A DNA stretch of 64,000 nucleotides, taken from Ricordea florida (taxonomy: Eukaryota > Cnidaria > Anthozoa > Corallimorpharia > Ricordeidae). This document shows positions 22,301 through 34,300 of the stretch, piece by piece. The position numbers were made by a program, and so were the translations under genes. The notes below the pieces were generated by a model. That model saw only the letters and a program-made list of their open reading frames with translations, was not told where the DNA came from and searched no databases. The stretch is taken from NCBI GenBank assembly GCA_949710005.1, contig OX453281.1, positions 25,708,862-25,772,861 on the forward strand, read 5' to 3'. Position 1 is the first letter of the stretch. Each line of letters opens with the position of its first letter.

Positions 22301-25300
22301 TTCTACTAGCTCTGTGAATACACAAATGCAAACTTGTGCGGTATATGTTACAGGTTAAATTTGATTTCAGATTAAATTTGATTTAACCTAGCTTGGTTTG
22401 TAATTTCTTTGTGTGGAAACCTGCCATACAATAAATATAGTGTATAATTTACAGAGATACTAAGATGTAAATGTTATTATTGAGTTATGAAACAGTATCT
22501 TTCAAACCGTGCAGTGGGATCAGTATGGAAAATATTTTTTCTTGTACAAAGATTTTTCCTATTTATATGGAGAAAGTGACTGACTCCATGAACAATATTA
22601 ATTGTTTGTTACAGGGCGTAAAATTAACTTTTTTATCCGGAAGCCACTTGGCTCCTAAAATAATATTTTAAGGTGGTGGCCAATTCCAAAAAGTTGGTGG
22701 CCATTATGTTTAAATGAGCTCACATGATCGACATGTTGTGAAACGCAATGAAAAATAAGCCCGCAATTTGCACATGTTACAAAGAGGGCATTACAATGGT
22801 TCATATACAACTTTAAAGGCTACCTAAATACAAGATGGCTTCGATTTACGTTTGTTTCATACATGTGCTGCCTTTTGGAAATGAGTTTAATGAGGAACTT
22901 TGCTGTAGATTTATCTTTACAAATATTCAACAATCACTATATCACTAGGTAAGATATGTGATTAGAAATTCTAGTCGCCAATTTGGCGATACTTTCAGGA
23001 TTTGGTTGCCAAAGTGAAAAATTTAGTCGCATTGGCGCCTTTATTAGGCGCAATTTGACGCCCTGTGTTATGAAAGTGGGGAAATAAACTCCTCAGTATT
23101 ATCATGGGTGAGGTTGTGCAAAACATTTTTACTATTCAAGGTATAAAGATATGAGCCATGTTTTCTTTCAGTGCAACGTTATGTAAACTGATTTCTTTTA
23201 ATCTCCAGATACTCGTGTTTTCCTGACAGTGGCTGTGGACTTGGTTGTTACAGGTGTTACAGAGCCTGTGAGGTTTATTTTGGAAACAAGAGCCAAAATA
23301 TTTCCCACTGGAGAAAAATTCTGGAATCCCAGTAGGCCAAGAATTCATGAGTCCTTTATTATGGAGCTCAAAGAGGTTAGAACTCTTTTTTTATCTTGAT
23401 AGAGTTTTTCTTCTTCTTCTTCTTCTTCTTCTTCTTCTTCTTTTTTTCAGGTTGAATCACAATTAGCCATATCCAGTTAGTCATAGTCATATATTAGCTT
23501 AGATTGTACAGTGTAGATATTGCAAAAAAAGGTCCATATATGAGACCTTTGCTGGAACCATTGTGAGTGAAAGGGTTTAAAGATTTTGTTGACTGGTCAT
23601 AGGTAATTGATAGTGCCACAGGCGAAAAGGGCTGTGAGGTAAAGAGCATTAGCAATGAACTCAGTTTTCAAGAAGCTGCAAGGAATTTTAAACAGAAGCA
23701 AGCTGGGTTGAACCGTCAGTTATCAGGTGGAGACAAGACCCCCTCTGATGGTGAGTGAAGCTTTGGATCTACTGATGAAAATGTTTGTATCACACAATGC
23801 ATAGTAAAACAAACAGTACCACAATACAGTACTGTTCAGTAGCTTTCCATAACATGGTCACACTGTATGGTTTGATCCATAGATGAAAAAGTTAGAACCA
23901 CTCTGTTTAGTAAAAACAAACTGTACCACAGTACAGTACTGTTCAGTGGCTTTACAAAGAATGGTCACACTGCATGGTTTGATCCACAGATGAAAATAGT
24001 TAGAACCACACTGTATAGTAAAACAAACAATACCACTGTACAGTACTGTTCAGTAGCTTTACAAAGAATGGTCACACTGCATGGTTTGATCCACAGATGA
24101 AAATAGTTAGAACCACACTGTATAGTTAAACAAACAATACCACTGTACAGTACTGTTCAGTGGTAGTTTAATCTGTGGACTTTTGTTGTTCAGATGATGA
24201 TGAGGATGATGAGCCATTGTTGTCGGGATCAGGAGCTGTACAGAAAGAGTGTTCAGAGGAGGAGCTAGGGACCTGGGCTGACCTGTTGAGCAAGTGGAAA
24301 GATGTTGGCATGAGACCAAGACAGCTTCCAGGACTCGTAAGAAAGGTAAATCAAACAGAACAAGTGCAATTGCAACAGCCAAAATGTTCTTATTTTTACT
24401 TTGAATGATCACTGCACTGAAGCTGTGATGGGAGGAAAGAGGAACTACAGTGGAATGGCAACAACAATAACAACAAACCTTTAGTTACACTTGTGCAGGG
24501 TTCTCTGTAGTTTTCAGCACAACAGGTAATTGAACTTTTTAAAACAGTAAAGCATTGGGTCAATGCATATTTATCTAAGACTTTTGAGCGTTTGCGAGCG
24601 GTAATAACTGCTCTGACAAGCGGTAAATTTTACTGGTTATCGCCCGATAAGGAGAACCCTGTTGTGATTGTACAGCATACAGATGCCAGGAAGGAAGTTG
24701 TAGTTGTAGTTTGAAAGGAGTCTCTTTTCATATCTCACCAATATAGCTAAACTGTTTTCCATAAACCCCCTAACTTCCAAGATCTGAATATCAACTCTCC
24801 AAAGCTGTTTCCATACATTTTACCATATGTTGGATTGAAGAATTTGGCATGAGATCAGTTTATCACCTTTGACTCCATTCCAGTGAGGATTTTGCTTTAT
24901 GTGGAATGTATTGTTATTAGACATGTAAGGAGAAATTCCGTTTTGATCACTTCTGGAAGCAGTAGGATTAACAAACCACTGATTAATTTTACAACTTAAA
25001 TTGTACCCCTTTATTTATATAATATTTTTGGATGTAATGAAGGGAGTTCCTGAACCTCTCAGAGGCCAAGTTTGGCAGATGATGGCTGGGCTTAAAGAAA
25101 ATGATGAACTTCTTGAAGGTTACAAACATTTCATTAAAAAGGTTAGTAAACAATTTGCAATTCCAAAAATGCTATTAAATAAGTAAAGTATGTCTAAAAG
25201 CATAGGTTTGGACTTAAAGGAAAAGTGCCCAATGCAAGCAAGTGGACAATCATTCTTACTGTACATTCATTATTTCAAACTAGCCATACTTGTCCAATAC

Positions 25301-28300
25301 TTTGACAAATTTATGCACTGCATTGTGTTGTTCTAGAATGCATCGTTGAACTATTGTTATGGCCATGTAAGACAATACAACGCTATGCATAAATTTGTCA
25401 GAGTATTGGACAACCCTCAAACTAGCATAGCATCAAACTCTGTTTGATGTTTGGGTGTTTTTCAAATTTAAGTGTTGTAATGTTACGTTGTAATGTCTTT
25501 ATTTTTGTTGTTGTAATGTCTTTATTTCTGTTGTTGTAATGTCTTTATTTTTGGTGTTGTAATGTCTTTATTTTTGTTGTTGTAATGTTTTTATTTTTGG
25601 TGTTGTAATGTCTTTATCTTTGTTGTTGTAATTAATGTCTTTATTTTTGTTGTTGCGATGTCTTTATTTTTGGTGTTGTAATGTCCTTATTTTTGTTGTT
25701 GTAGTATCTTTATTTTTGGTGTTGTAATGTTTTATTTTTGTTCTTGTAATGTCTTTATTTTTGTGACTCTGTAGGAATCTCCCACAGAACAAGTAATTAT
25801 GTGGGACATTCACCGCACCTTTCCTGCTCATGAATATTTCAAGAGTAGCGGAGGAGAGGGACAAGAAATGCTGTACAAGATCAGCAAGGTAAGCAACACC
25901 AGGGGAGGGGAGGGACAGGAAATGCTCTACAAAATCAGCAAGGAGAGGAACAGATTTCAGTGACTGCATACCTCGTCTGCTGCAGTCGAGTTCAATCAGT
26001 TGTTCCTTTCAGTTGGCCAAAGTTCTGTTGACAAAATCCAGTCATTGCAACATAACACTTCATTATGCCATCTGTAGCTGTAGTGTTTCGTTCTCAGAAA
26101 TGTTTGCACGCGCACTTCCCAAGACAATTCAACTACAGCATGCATAATGAAGTAGGAACCTATGAGGAAATCTTACCACTTGTACTCTTGACGATGTAGT
26201 TTGTAGCAAGAGAAAATGAGGTAAGAGAACGCATCTTCCATACTGGGTTCTCTTTATGATAAGGGGACAGAATCTATTTTTAGATCCAGAAACTATTTTC
26301 ACTGAGCAATGGTTGATGTCTTTCTCATCGCGTGGTTGTAATTTCAATACGCCGTGGGGAAACCGCGCAGCCATGGAACGAGATATAAATAGATTCCGCG
26401 CTAAAAATAGATCCTGCCCCCTCCCTTAACATATCAGTCAGGGTTATGTTCTCTTTCCTCATTTTCTCTTGGTTCTGTTCCCTTATATCAGACAGGGTTA
26501 TGTTCTCTTTTCTCATTTTCTCTTGGTTTGCTGCTAATTGCCTACAAGTGTTCTACGTTCTTTCTGCAGGCATACTCGGTGTATGATGAAGAAGTTGGTT
26601 ACTGTCAAGGACTGTCATTCTTATCTGCTGTTCTCCTGTTACATGTAAGAGACCATTCATTTTTTACGAGGAAAGGGGGAGGGGCTATTGGGATTTGGGG
26701 GACCATGCGAAAAAAACGGCTTTCGAGGGGGGCCATCCCAAAAAATAGGGAAAGGGGGGTCACTTGAAATATTTTCTCAATACTTTGAAATGGCATAATG
26801 TTTCAACAGGAGCCCATCAATGAAATCGCTGCTTCAAGGAGGGGGCGGGGTGGGGCATGTGAAAAACAATTGGCAAGCTGAGGGGGGGGGGTGTCAATTT
26901 TTAAATGGTTCCCCCCGAATCACACCAGGCCCCCTTCCCTCGTAAAAATGAACGGTCCCTAATTAGCAAGTTTTGATATTTTTTAATGTGGCTGTCCCTG
27001 AAACACTCTCTGAAACACTCTCCATATTTTTCGACTACATTGTGGAATGCAACTACTGGACGGTGGAATGGTTCAAAGCGCTAAAAAATGTTAGGAAATA
27101 ATTTGCTGTTGATTGTGGTAAGTGGTTATAAATGATGACGCAATCACTTAGATGTCTGTCGCGATTTACATATAAGTGACTTCGTCGTTGGTTAAAATGA
27201 AAAAATTCACTTTATCATAACAAGAACATTCTTCTGGAGGAGAATCGATATTTTTGAGAATACCATTCGATTGACTCTCTAATTACTTACAAACTGCAAA
27301 CTTACTTAGTTGACGAAACAGTATTTGTGACTCAGTCAGATGGCGTAACCTGTTATTGTCACATCTTGCTGAAGTGTCCAGACACATTTATCATGTTTTA
27401 ATCTATTTAATAAAGACTCAAGTTTATTTGTTTGTTCAGTTGCCAGAGGAGCAAGCATTTGGGTTGTTGGTGAAGATCATGTGGGACTACGGGCTTAGGG
27501 ACATTTTCAGAAGTGATTTTGAAGCTCTCCATCTTAAGTTCTATCAGCTGGAAAGAATGATTGAGGTGAACACAACATCCTACAGCTTATTGTAATCTTT
27601 GCGAAAATGCGTTGGACCGATGTGTCGGCTGTAAGGAAGTGGATGAGAGATGTTGGAATCATTTACCGAGGAATATTTCCCTTGACTAAGAGTGATAATG
27701 TTGTAATTTGTCCATTGCAGGATTCTATGCCAGACCTGCACAGCCATTTCCATTACAATGATATTCAGACACACATGTATGCGTCTCAGTGGTTTTTGAC
27801 TCTTTTCACTGCAAAGTTTCCTCTGTCGCTTGTTTACTGGATTATGGACCTCTTCCTCTGTCACGTAAGTTCTCAAACGTTTGTATGTTAGCGCGGTAAT
27901 CGAACAAATGATTTACTCCGCTCGTGGTTGGTGGTGTAAGAGCCGTTTACAAATATCGGACCCAAAAACCAACGCAATTATTCTGTTCAATCACAACAAA
28001 TGCGCTTAGTCTTATGAACCAATGAGAACTCAAGGCAAATTCTTATCGTCAACATTAAGCGCGAGAAAACGCGTATGGCCTCGTCCTGATTGGGGTTAAG
28101 TTAAACATCTGATTAGTTGATAAAGTGACGTGAGATTCCTTAGCCAATCACCTCTCGCAGCAGTGCAAAACCATCACAATCACGAGGATACTCTTGACAG
28201 TTAATTCGAAATTTATCTATTATTGTTTTATTTCCTCTGTTTTTAGGGGATGAATGTGATCTTTCAAGTTGCCTTGGCCCTGTTGAAGGTAGAACATTAT

Positions 28301-31300
28301 TATTCGGTTTCTCCAATTCAATAGTAAAAATACGCGTTATTGACCAAGCGTGAGGTCAAGATGGCTGCATATTGGCCAAGCGTGAGGTCAAGATGGTTGC
28401 TTATTGACCAAGCGTGAGGTCAAGATGGCTGCATATTGACCAACCGTGAGGTCAAGATGGCTGCATATTGACCAAGCGTGAGGTCCAAGATGGCTACATA
28501 TTGACCAAGCGTGAGGTCAAGATGGCTGCATATTGACCAAGCGTGAGGTCAAGATGGCTGCATGTTGACCAAGCGTGAGGTCAATATGGCTCCATATTGA
28601 CCAAGCGTGAGGTCAATATGGCTGCATATTGGCCGAGTTCTTTTTTGCGTTTTTATCGACCGAGACGCCACGCATATCTAAGGGGTGGGTTCTGGGGTGC
28701 CCGTGACCGCCCCTCCCCACCCCTTCTCCTTAGTGAGATAACTGTTTCATGTCCCTAGAATTCTGGTGGCGAAAACACGTGAATCCGAAGAATCAATATG
28801 CGATAAATATTTTCCAGTGCTAGATAGTTACATACTCCATTTATAGGACCGAACATATGCAGTGGACCATGTTCTTGTTCGTAACTAAACTTATGAAGGT
28901 GACCTTATGACCCCTCTTTGAAAAATCGTAGCTACGCTCCTGTGCGTAGTCGACGCCATCTTGCCCGCTCGCGGAACCTTTCATAGAATAAACATTTTTT
29001 GAACCTTCTTTACCAGCTGATATAATGATGGCGAATTTAGCAACTCGTTCTCCTATTCGAGACAACGTCCCAAGCGACTTACAAGGGAACACGAGAAGGC
29101 TGGACCTCTTAAGGGGGCATTACGATTGGATTTTGGCGAAAAATGGAAAATTTGTCATTTTTTTTTTCTTTGGCTCTAACAGTTCTTGAAACTATCTACT
29201 TTTAGAAGAGATATGCATTTAATTGAAAATTATTTTTGCTCGGCCTAAAAAAACGAAGCTTCCGAAAGGTAGGATTTGTTTGTTTTTCGGTTGCCATGGC
29301 AACGACATACAAATCAATCTCCAAAAGCCGTTTAATTTTCTTAAAATTTTTTGAATTGACGTTTCTCAATTGCCTAAGCCTCTGTAGTCCATTCCAACGT
29401 CCAAACTTTAAATAAAAGCCAGGATACAAAGCAGGCAACCGTACACTTGGTTTTGAGCGTCAATGGTCGACATAAAGCATAGGAAAACCTAAGAATTCCC
29501 TCAAGTGGCAGGTCATTTCAATGAGTTAAGTACCTTTTCTTTGTTGTTTTAGACAGAAGTAAAGTTTTACTTGAGTTTTCCCAAAAATTATGTTTTTCGT
29601 AGTAATTTTGGCGCCCCCTTAAATTTCTTGTAGAGTATTTAAGCAATTGCCACCAAATTTGGCACAAACACTGTCCTTGTAGTCGCCTACAACCTAATTG
29701 AGCAAATTTTAATTTGCTCAAAAAACACTGGTTTTATGAGTTTTTTAGCTAAATTGAAATGTAAATGGTTGCCAAAGTAACGAAAATAATCAAAAGTCGA
29801 TAATTCTCTATTAAGTTGCACTTCACCGAGCAAGGATTTACTGTAGCAAATATCATGTGTTTTTTGTTAAAAGACAGTTCTCAAATTGAGGGGCAGGAAT
29901 ATAGCTCGAAAATCGGTAGTCTTTAACAAATGGTTAATAATTAACAAAGAGTTAATAACTGACAGACGTAGACTGTGTTATGTGGTTAGCAATGGTCTTG
30001 CCCTTAATTCTGGTAAGTTTCAGTGTAATTGAAAGCTGTCAAAATTTTACCCAAAACCAACCGTAATGCCCCCTTAACTGTTTTACTCTGACTTGTGCTC
30101 AAGATGACAATACAGCTTCTCCTCCCTTCAGGTGTAAGGAGGAGATGGGCTGAAGTAGGGAGAATATGTGTTTTGATACTGGCAAGTAAAGGACTCTTTT
30201 TGCCAATTAACTTATTCTTTTGTTTATGTGCTAATTAAACTCACTAACCTCGCTCTCAAGCAACATTTCTTTTAAATTTTGTCCATGCAAACGATGCTAG
30301 TGAGTCTAATTAAGCACATAAGCAAAGAATAATTTTTTGGCCGCCACTTATGCATTCGGTCTATATGTTATTTATATTTCATGCAGGCTTCTCGCAGAGA
30401 ACTCATTCAAATGGACTTTGAAAGCATCTTGAAATATTTCAGAGTGTCCATGCCGAAGAAATATCTGGGCGAAGAAGAGTACAAGAAACTGATCAATTCT
30501 GCTCTGGGATTTAGGGTAAAATTAGGCAATTTCTTTTCTCTGTGCACGCAGTAGGTGAAATCTTAGATACAGCTGTAAATGAAACTGAAAACATTTTTTT
30601 TTTTTGGTTTTTGTCAGTTTTCACAATCTTTACAGTGATTCTTAGATTACACATAAGTTTTTGCATGTCCTCCACTTTTAAATTAAAGGAAGAACAGTGG
30701 CTACTCTAATTCTGTTATTGTACGATAACACCCATCTGGTTCTGTTACTGCACAGTGTCTTTTAAAGAGTTTTTGTTTAATTATTAGTAATGGTAATCAT
30801 ACGGTTCGAGTTCAATTTGTGACTTATTTCCACAAGTGAGTTTCGTGAAATTTGAGCTTTTTAAAAAACTCACGAGTGCAAATAAATCACAAATTAAACG
30901 AGAATTCCGTATAATTTCTTGTTAATAGTTATACGTATCGTACGCACTGGTGTTACACTTTTTACACTGTTGTTACAACTGTACTGCACTACTCTTAGCC
31001 ATTTACAATCGAGTAAATTTTTCATATGTATTATTAGGTTACAAACAGAAAGATGAAGAAATACGAGAAGGAATACTTATTGAAAAAGGAACAAGAAGCA
31101 CAACTAGAGGATCCAGTTCAAAGACTCACGGTAACTGTTCTCATTTGTGGACTCAGAAATCATTATTCTAATGTATTATATGGCCGGTTATGTGAGCGGG
31201 CAACATCAAGAGAGTCTTGATTCTTGATTGGCTACCCTGCCCGCTCGGGATTTCCCGCTTTGTCCCGCGAGAGAAAACAAAGCCAAATGGCCATGTAATA

Positions 31301-34300
31301 AATCCTTGATGTATTGACCAAGGCTGTTCGGTCAAGATGGCTGGATTTTGGGCAAATAAAGAAATTGGCCAATACGCAGCAATCATGACCTCATGCTCAG
31401 CTGGAGCGATTCACCCTGGGTAATTCTTTCGTGCGCTCGGTCAATAACGCACGTTTAAAAACCAAACTGCAGTTTGCTAGAGGTAAGTTACAAATGCAAT
31501 CACGTCAAGGTTTGGAAAGTTAAGTGGTCGAAGTACAAAATGTCCAATCATTTTGTAACCTATTTCTTTTTCTAGTTCCCCTTTTGCAGCTACCTGTGAC
31601 TCCTTTGTTTGTTATTATTATTTTTTTTTTGGTGTGTCGCATTCTTTTTGCTTTAGCTGTTATTTAACAATTATTCGCCGAAGGCGAAGTGATTATCGGT
31701 TAATATTCATGAACGAATTATTCTCGACGAATTCGAGGTGAATATTCACCGATAATCACTGAGCCTTAGGCGAATAATTGTTTTAGTATAAATACACAGG
31801 TAATTGTTTCCAAAACAGAAAAGAAAAAGCATTGTACAACACGAAAAAATTTTATTTCATCAAAAGCGCGCGGAACGACTAGCAGCCATTTTGTTCGTCG
31901 AGGTGATTATCGGCTGATAATCCGATATAGCGAACCAATCCGAGCGCGCTATTTTGTATAATCTTCTGAGTATTTATACTAAAATCACATAATGGAACCC
32001 TCGTCTTCTATTCCTTTGTTTCGGCTTCGGTTCTCGAAGGTCTCTCTCCAGGTGTTCCAGTTTTCTCCTCCTCTCCCCTCCGCCCAGAAAAAGAATAATA
32101 CATAACATTCGAATTGGTCCGAAATCAGAAGATTTACTTTTTGCTACATATATTAATTTATTATTTATTTATTGGTATATTAATAAATTTATTTATCGAC
32201 CAATTGATCTACTAATTAATTGACGAACGTACTTATTTATTTATTTTTATTCCTTTTCCCTGTTCTCCATCAGCGTGAAAACAAGAGACTTTTTGAAGCA
32301 AACATGCGCCTTGAACGGGAAAATGACAACTTGGCACACGAGTTAGTTACTACTAAAGTCGAGATACATGGCAAGCTGGCAGAGGTATCACGTCACTGTT
32401 CATGTTTGTTGAAGCATTTTGTATTCTTGGTTGTAGTCCCTTATGCAGACGATCTTTGGGATTCGCTACACATTCCTTGCCGTTTGTGGGGAAAGAATTT
32501 GTGACAAGACCTCAAGACCGTCCGTGTGAGAGGCTGTCTTGTTGAGAGACGTACACGTAGTCTTATGATGCCTTGTCCATAAGAGATTAAGAGGGAATGT
32601 GCCATGCTACTTAAAGGAAAAGTGCACACGTTTTAGGGGGTTGATGTCAATTGGGGCTTGCCCTGTTTCTTCCTTCTATCATAGATGTAAATCGTCTGTA
32701 AAATATATCTAATTTTTGTGACCAAAATAATAAACTAAACTAAACACATCTGGCACATGGCAACAAGGTGGACAATCAGACATGGCCGTGTCGGTGGATT
32801 ATAACTTTTTTAGTTACATTCATTATTTCAAAGCAGCGTAGCATCAACCTATGTGCCATGCTACTTCAAGTTAACAAGATGGAAGGAAACTGACCTTAAA
32901 ATGCAACAGAACCTCGCCATAATTTTTGGGGTGATCGAAACACAGCAAAGAACTGTAAGGAACTTTGGATGTATCAAGTTTTAACACCGTGTCATAGAGA
33001 ATACAGCCAGTCAGCATGCAGAAAAGCCGTTGGATATTCGTCAGTATTCCACCGATCGTTCCAATCGTGCGTTGCGTCTCTTGGCAGTTTCTTTCAACTG
33101 TTGTTTTTATTTTCTATGACATGGTATAAAATAGTTACGCCGCCCTTTCTCGTGGTATGCCATGGAATATCCTACTCGTCACTTGTATGTTTTCGTATAA
33201 ACCCCCCCCCCCCCCCCCTTAAAGGCTTGTGTGTATAAGAAGAAAATACGAGTGACTCGTGGAGTATTCTACGGTATACTTCTCGAAAGCGCTCCATAAC
33301 CAGTATTTACACAGCGGTTCCATTTTGTAGGCGGAGGAAAAAGTAGAGGAACTATCCAAAGCCCTGCAGATTGCCAGTAAATCTTTACTTGAAGCCGAAG
33401 ATGAACGCGAGAAATTCAAGTTTGAAGGATCTCAGGTCTTCATTTTTCTCTTGTCCTGTACCCAAGTATATGTGAAATGTTGGCTGTAATCTTGCAAGTG
33501 CCAAGTTCACTGTTTTGCTTTTCAATGCTAACTCATTGGTAACCGAAGAAAAGAATTGAAGCAAAAGAAGTTATTAAAACAAAATTTACGTCTGTGCGCA
33601 AATTTTGGTTTCGGGATAGTTTAATACAGGCCATGCATATTCAGATTCTTCCTGTCCCCTCCCCCCTTCCTTTTTAAGACGTACAGTGTACATTCTTCAC
33701 TTACCCCTCCCCCACAACTCCCACTTTTTTCTGACCTTCACCATATCATCCAATTTTAGCGAGTTTAATTCTGTGTTTGATACTATTACACAAGCATTTT
33801 GTTTAACAATTTCTATTTCTTAAACCTTGTTTGGAGTGGATTAACCAAATTTACTACGCTTGCAAATAGCCCATGTCGCGGTTTTGGTAGCTATAAAAAT
33901 ATAACTTTTGTTTGTAATTGCAAGCGAAAGTGGTACATTAATTGTTTCTCAAACAACTCTACAAGTTTAGTCTACGCCGACCTTTGCTTTTTGCGGTATG
34001 GAAAACATTCTGTAATTGTAATCTGGGGATCAATTCAATAAAACTTTGCAATTGTAGCTGTTGTTTAAAAACTCTATAACTATAGTTGCCCTTGTAAAAG
34101 GTTTATTAAATTGACCCCTGTGTGCATAAAGGATTTTCAATGCGTCTACTCGAACCAAATAAATTTTCATACAAATTTTGAATGTCCATTTTTGACGGTG
34201 AACAACAGATTTGTGGCGAGTTTCTACCGACTGAGACGATTCTTTTGCCAATCTTGAGATGTTTTGTTCAGATATAGAGCAAATTATATGCATTTTAAGT

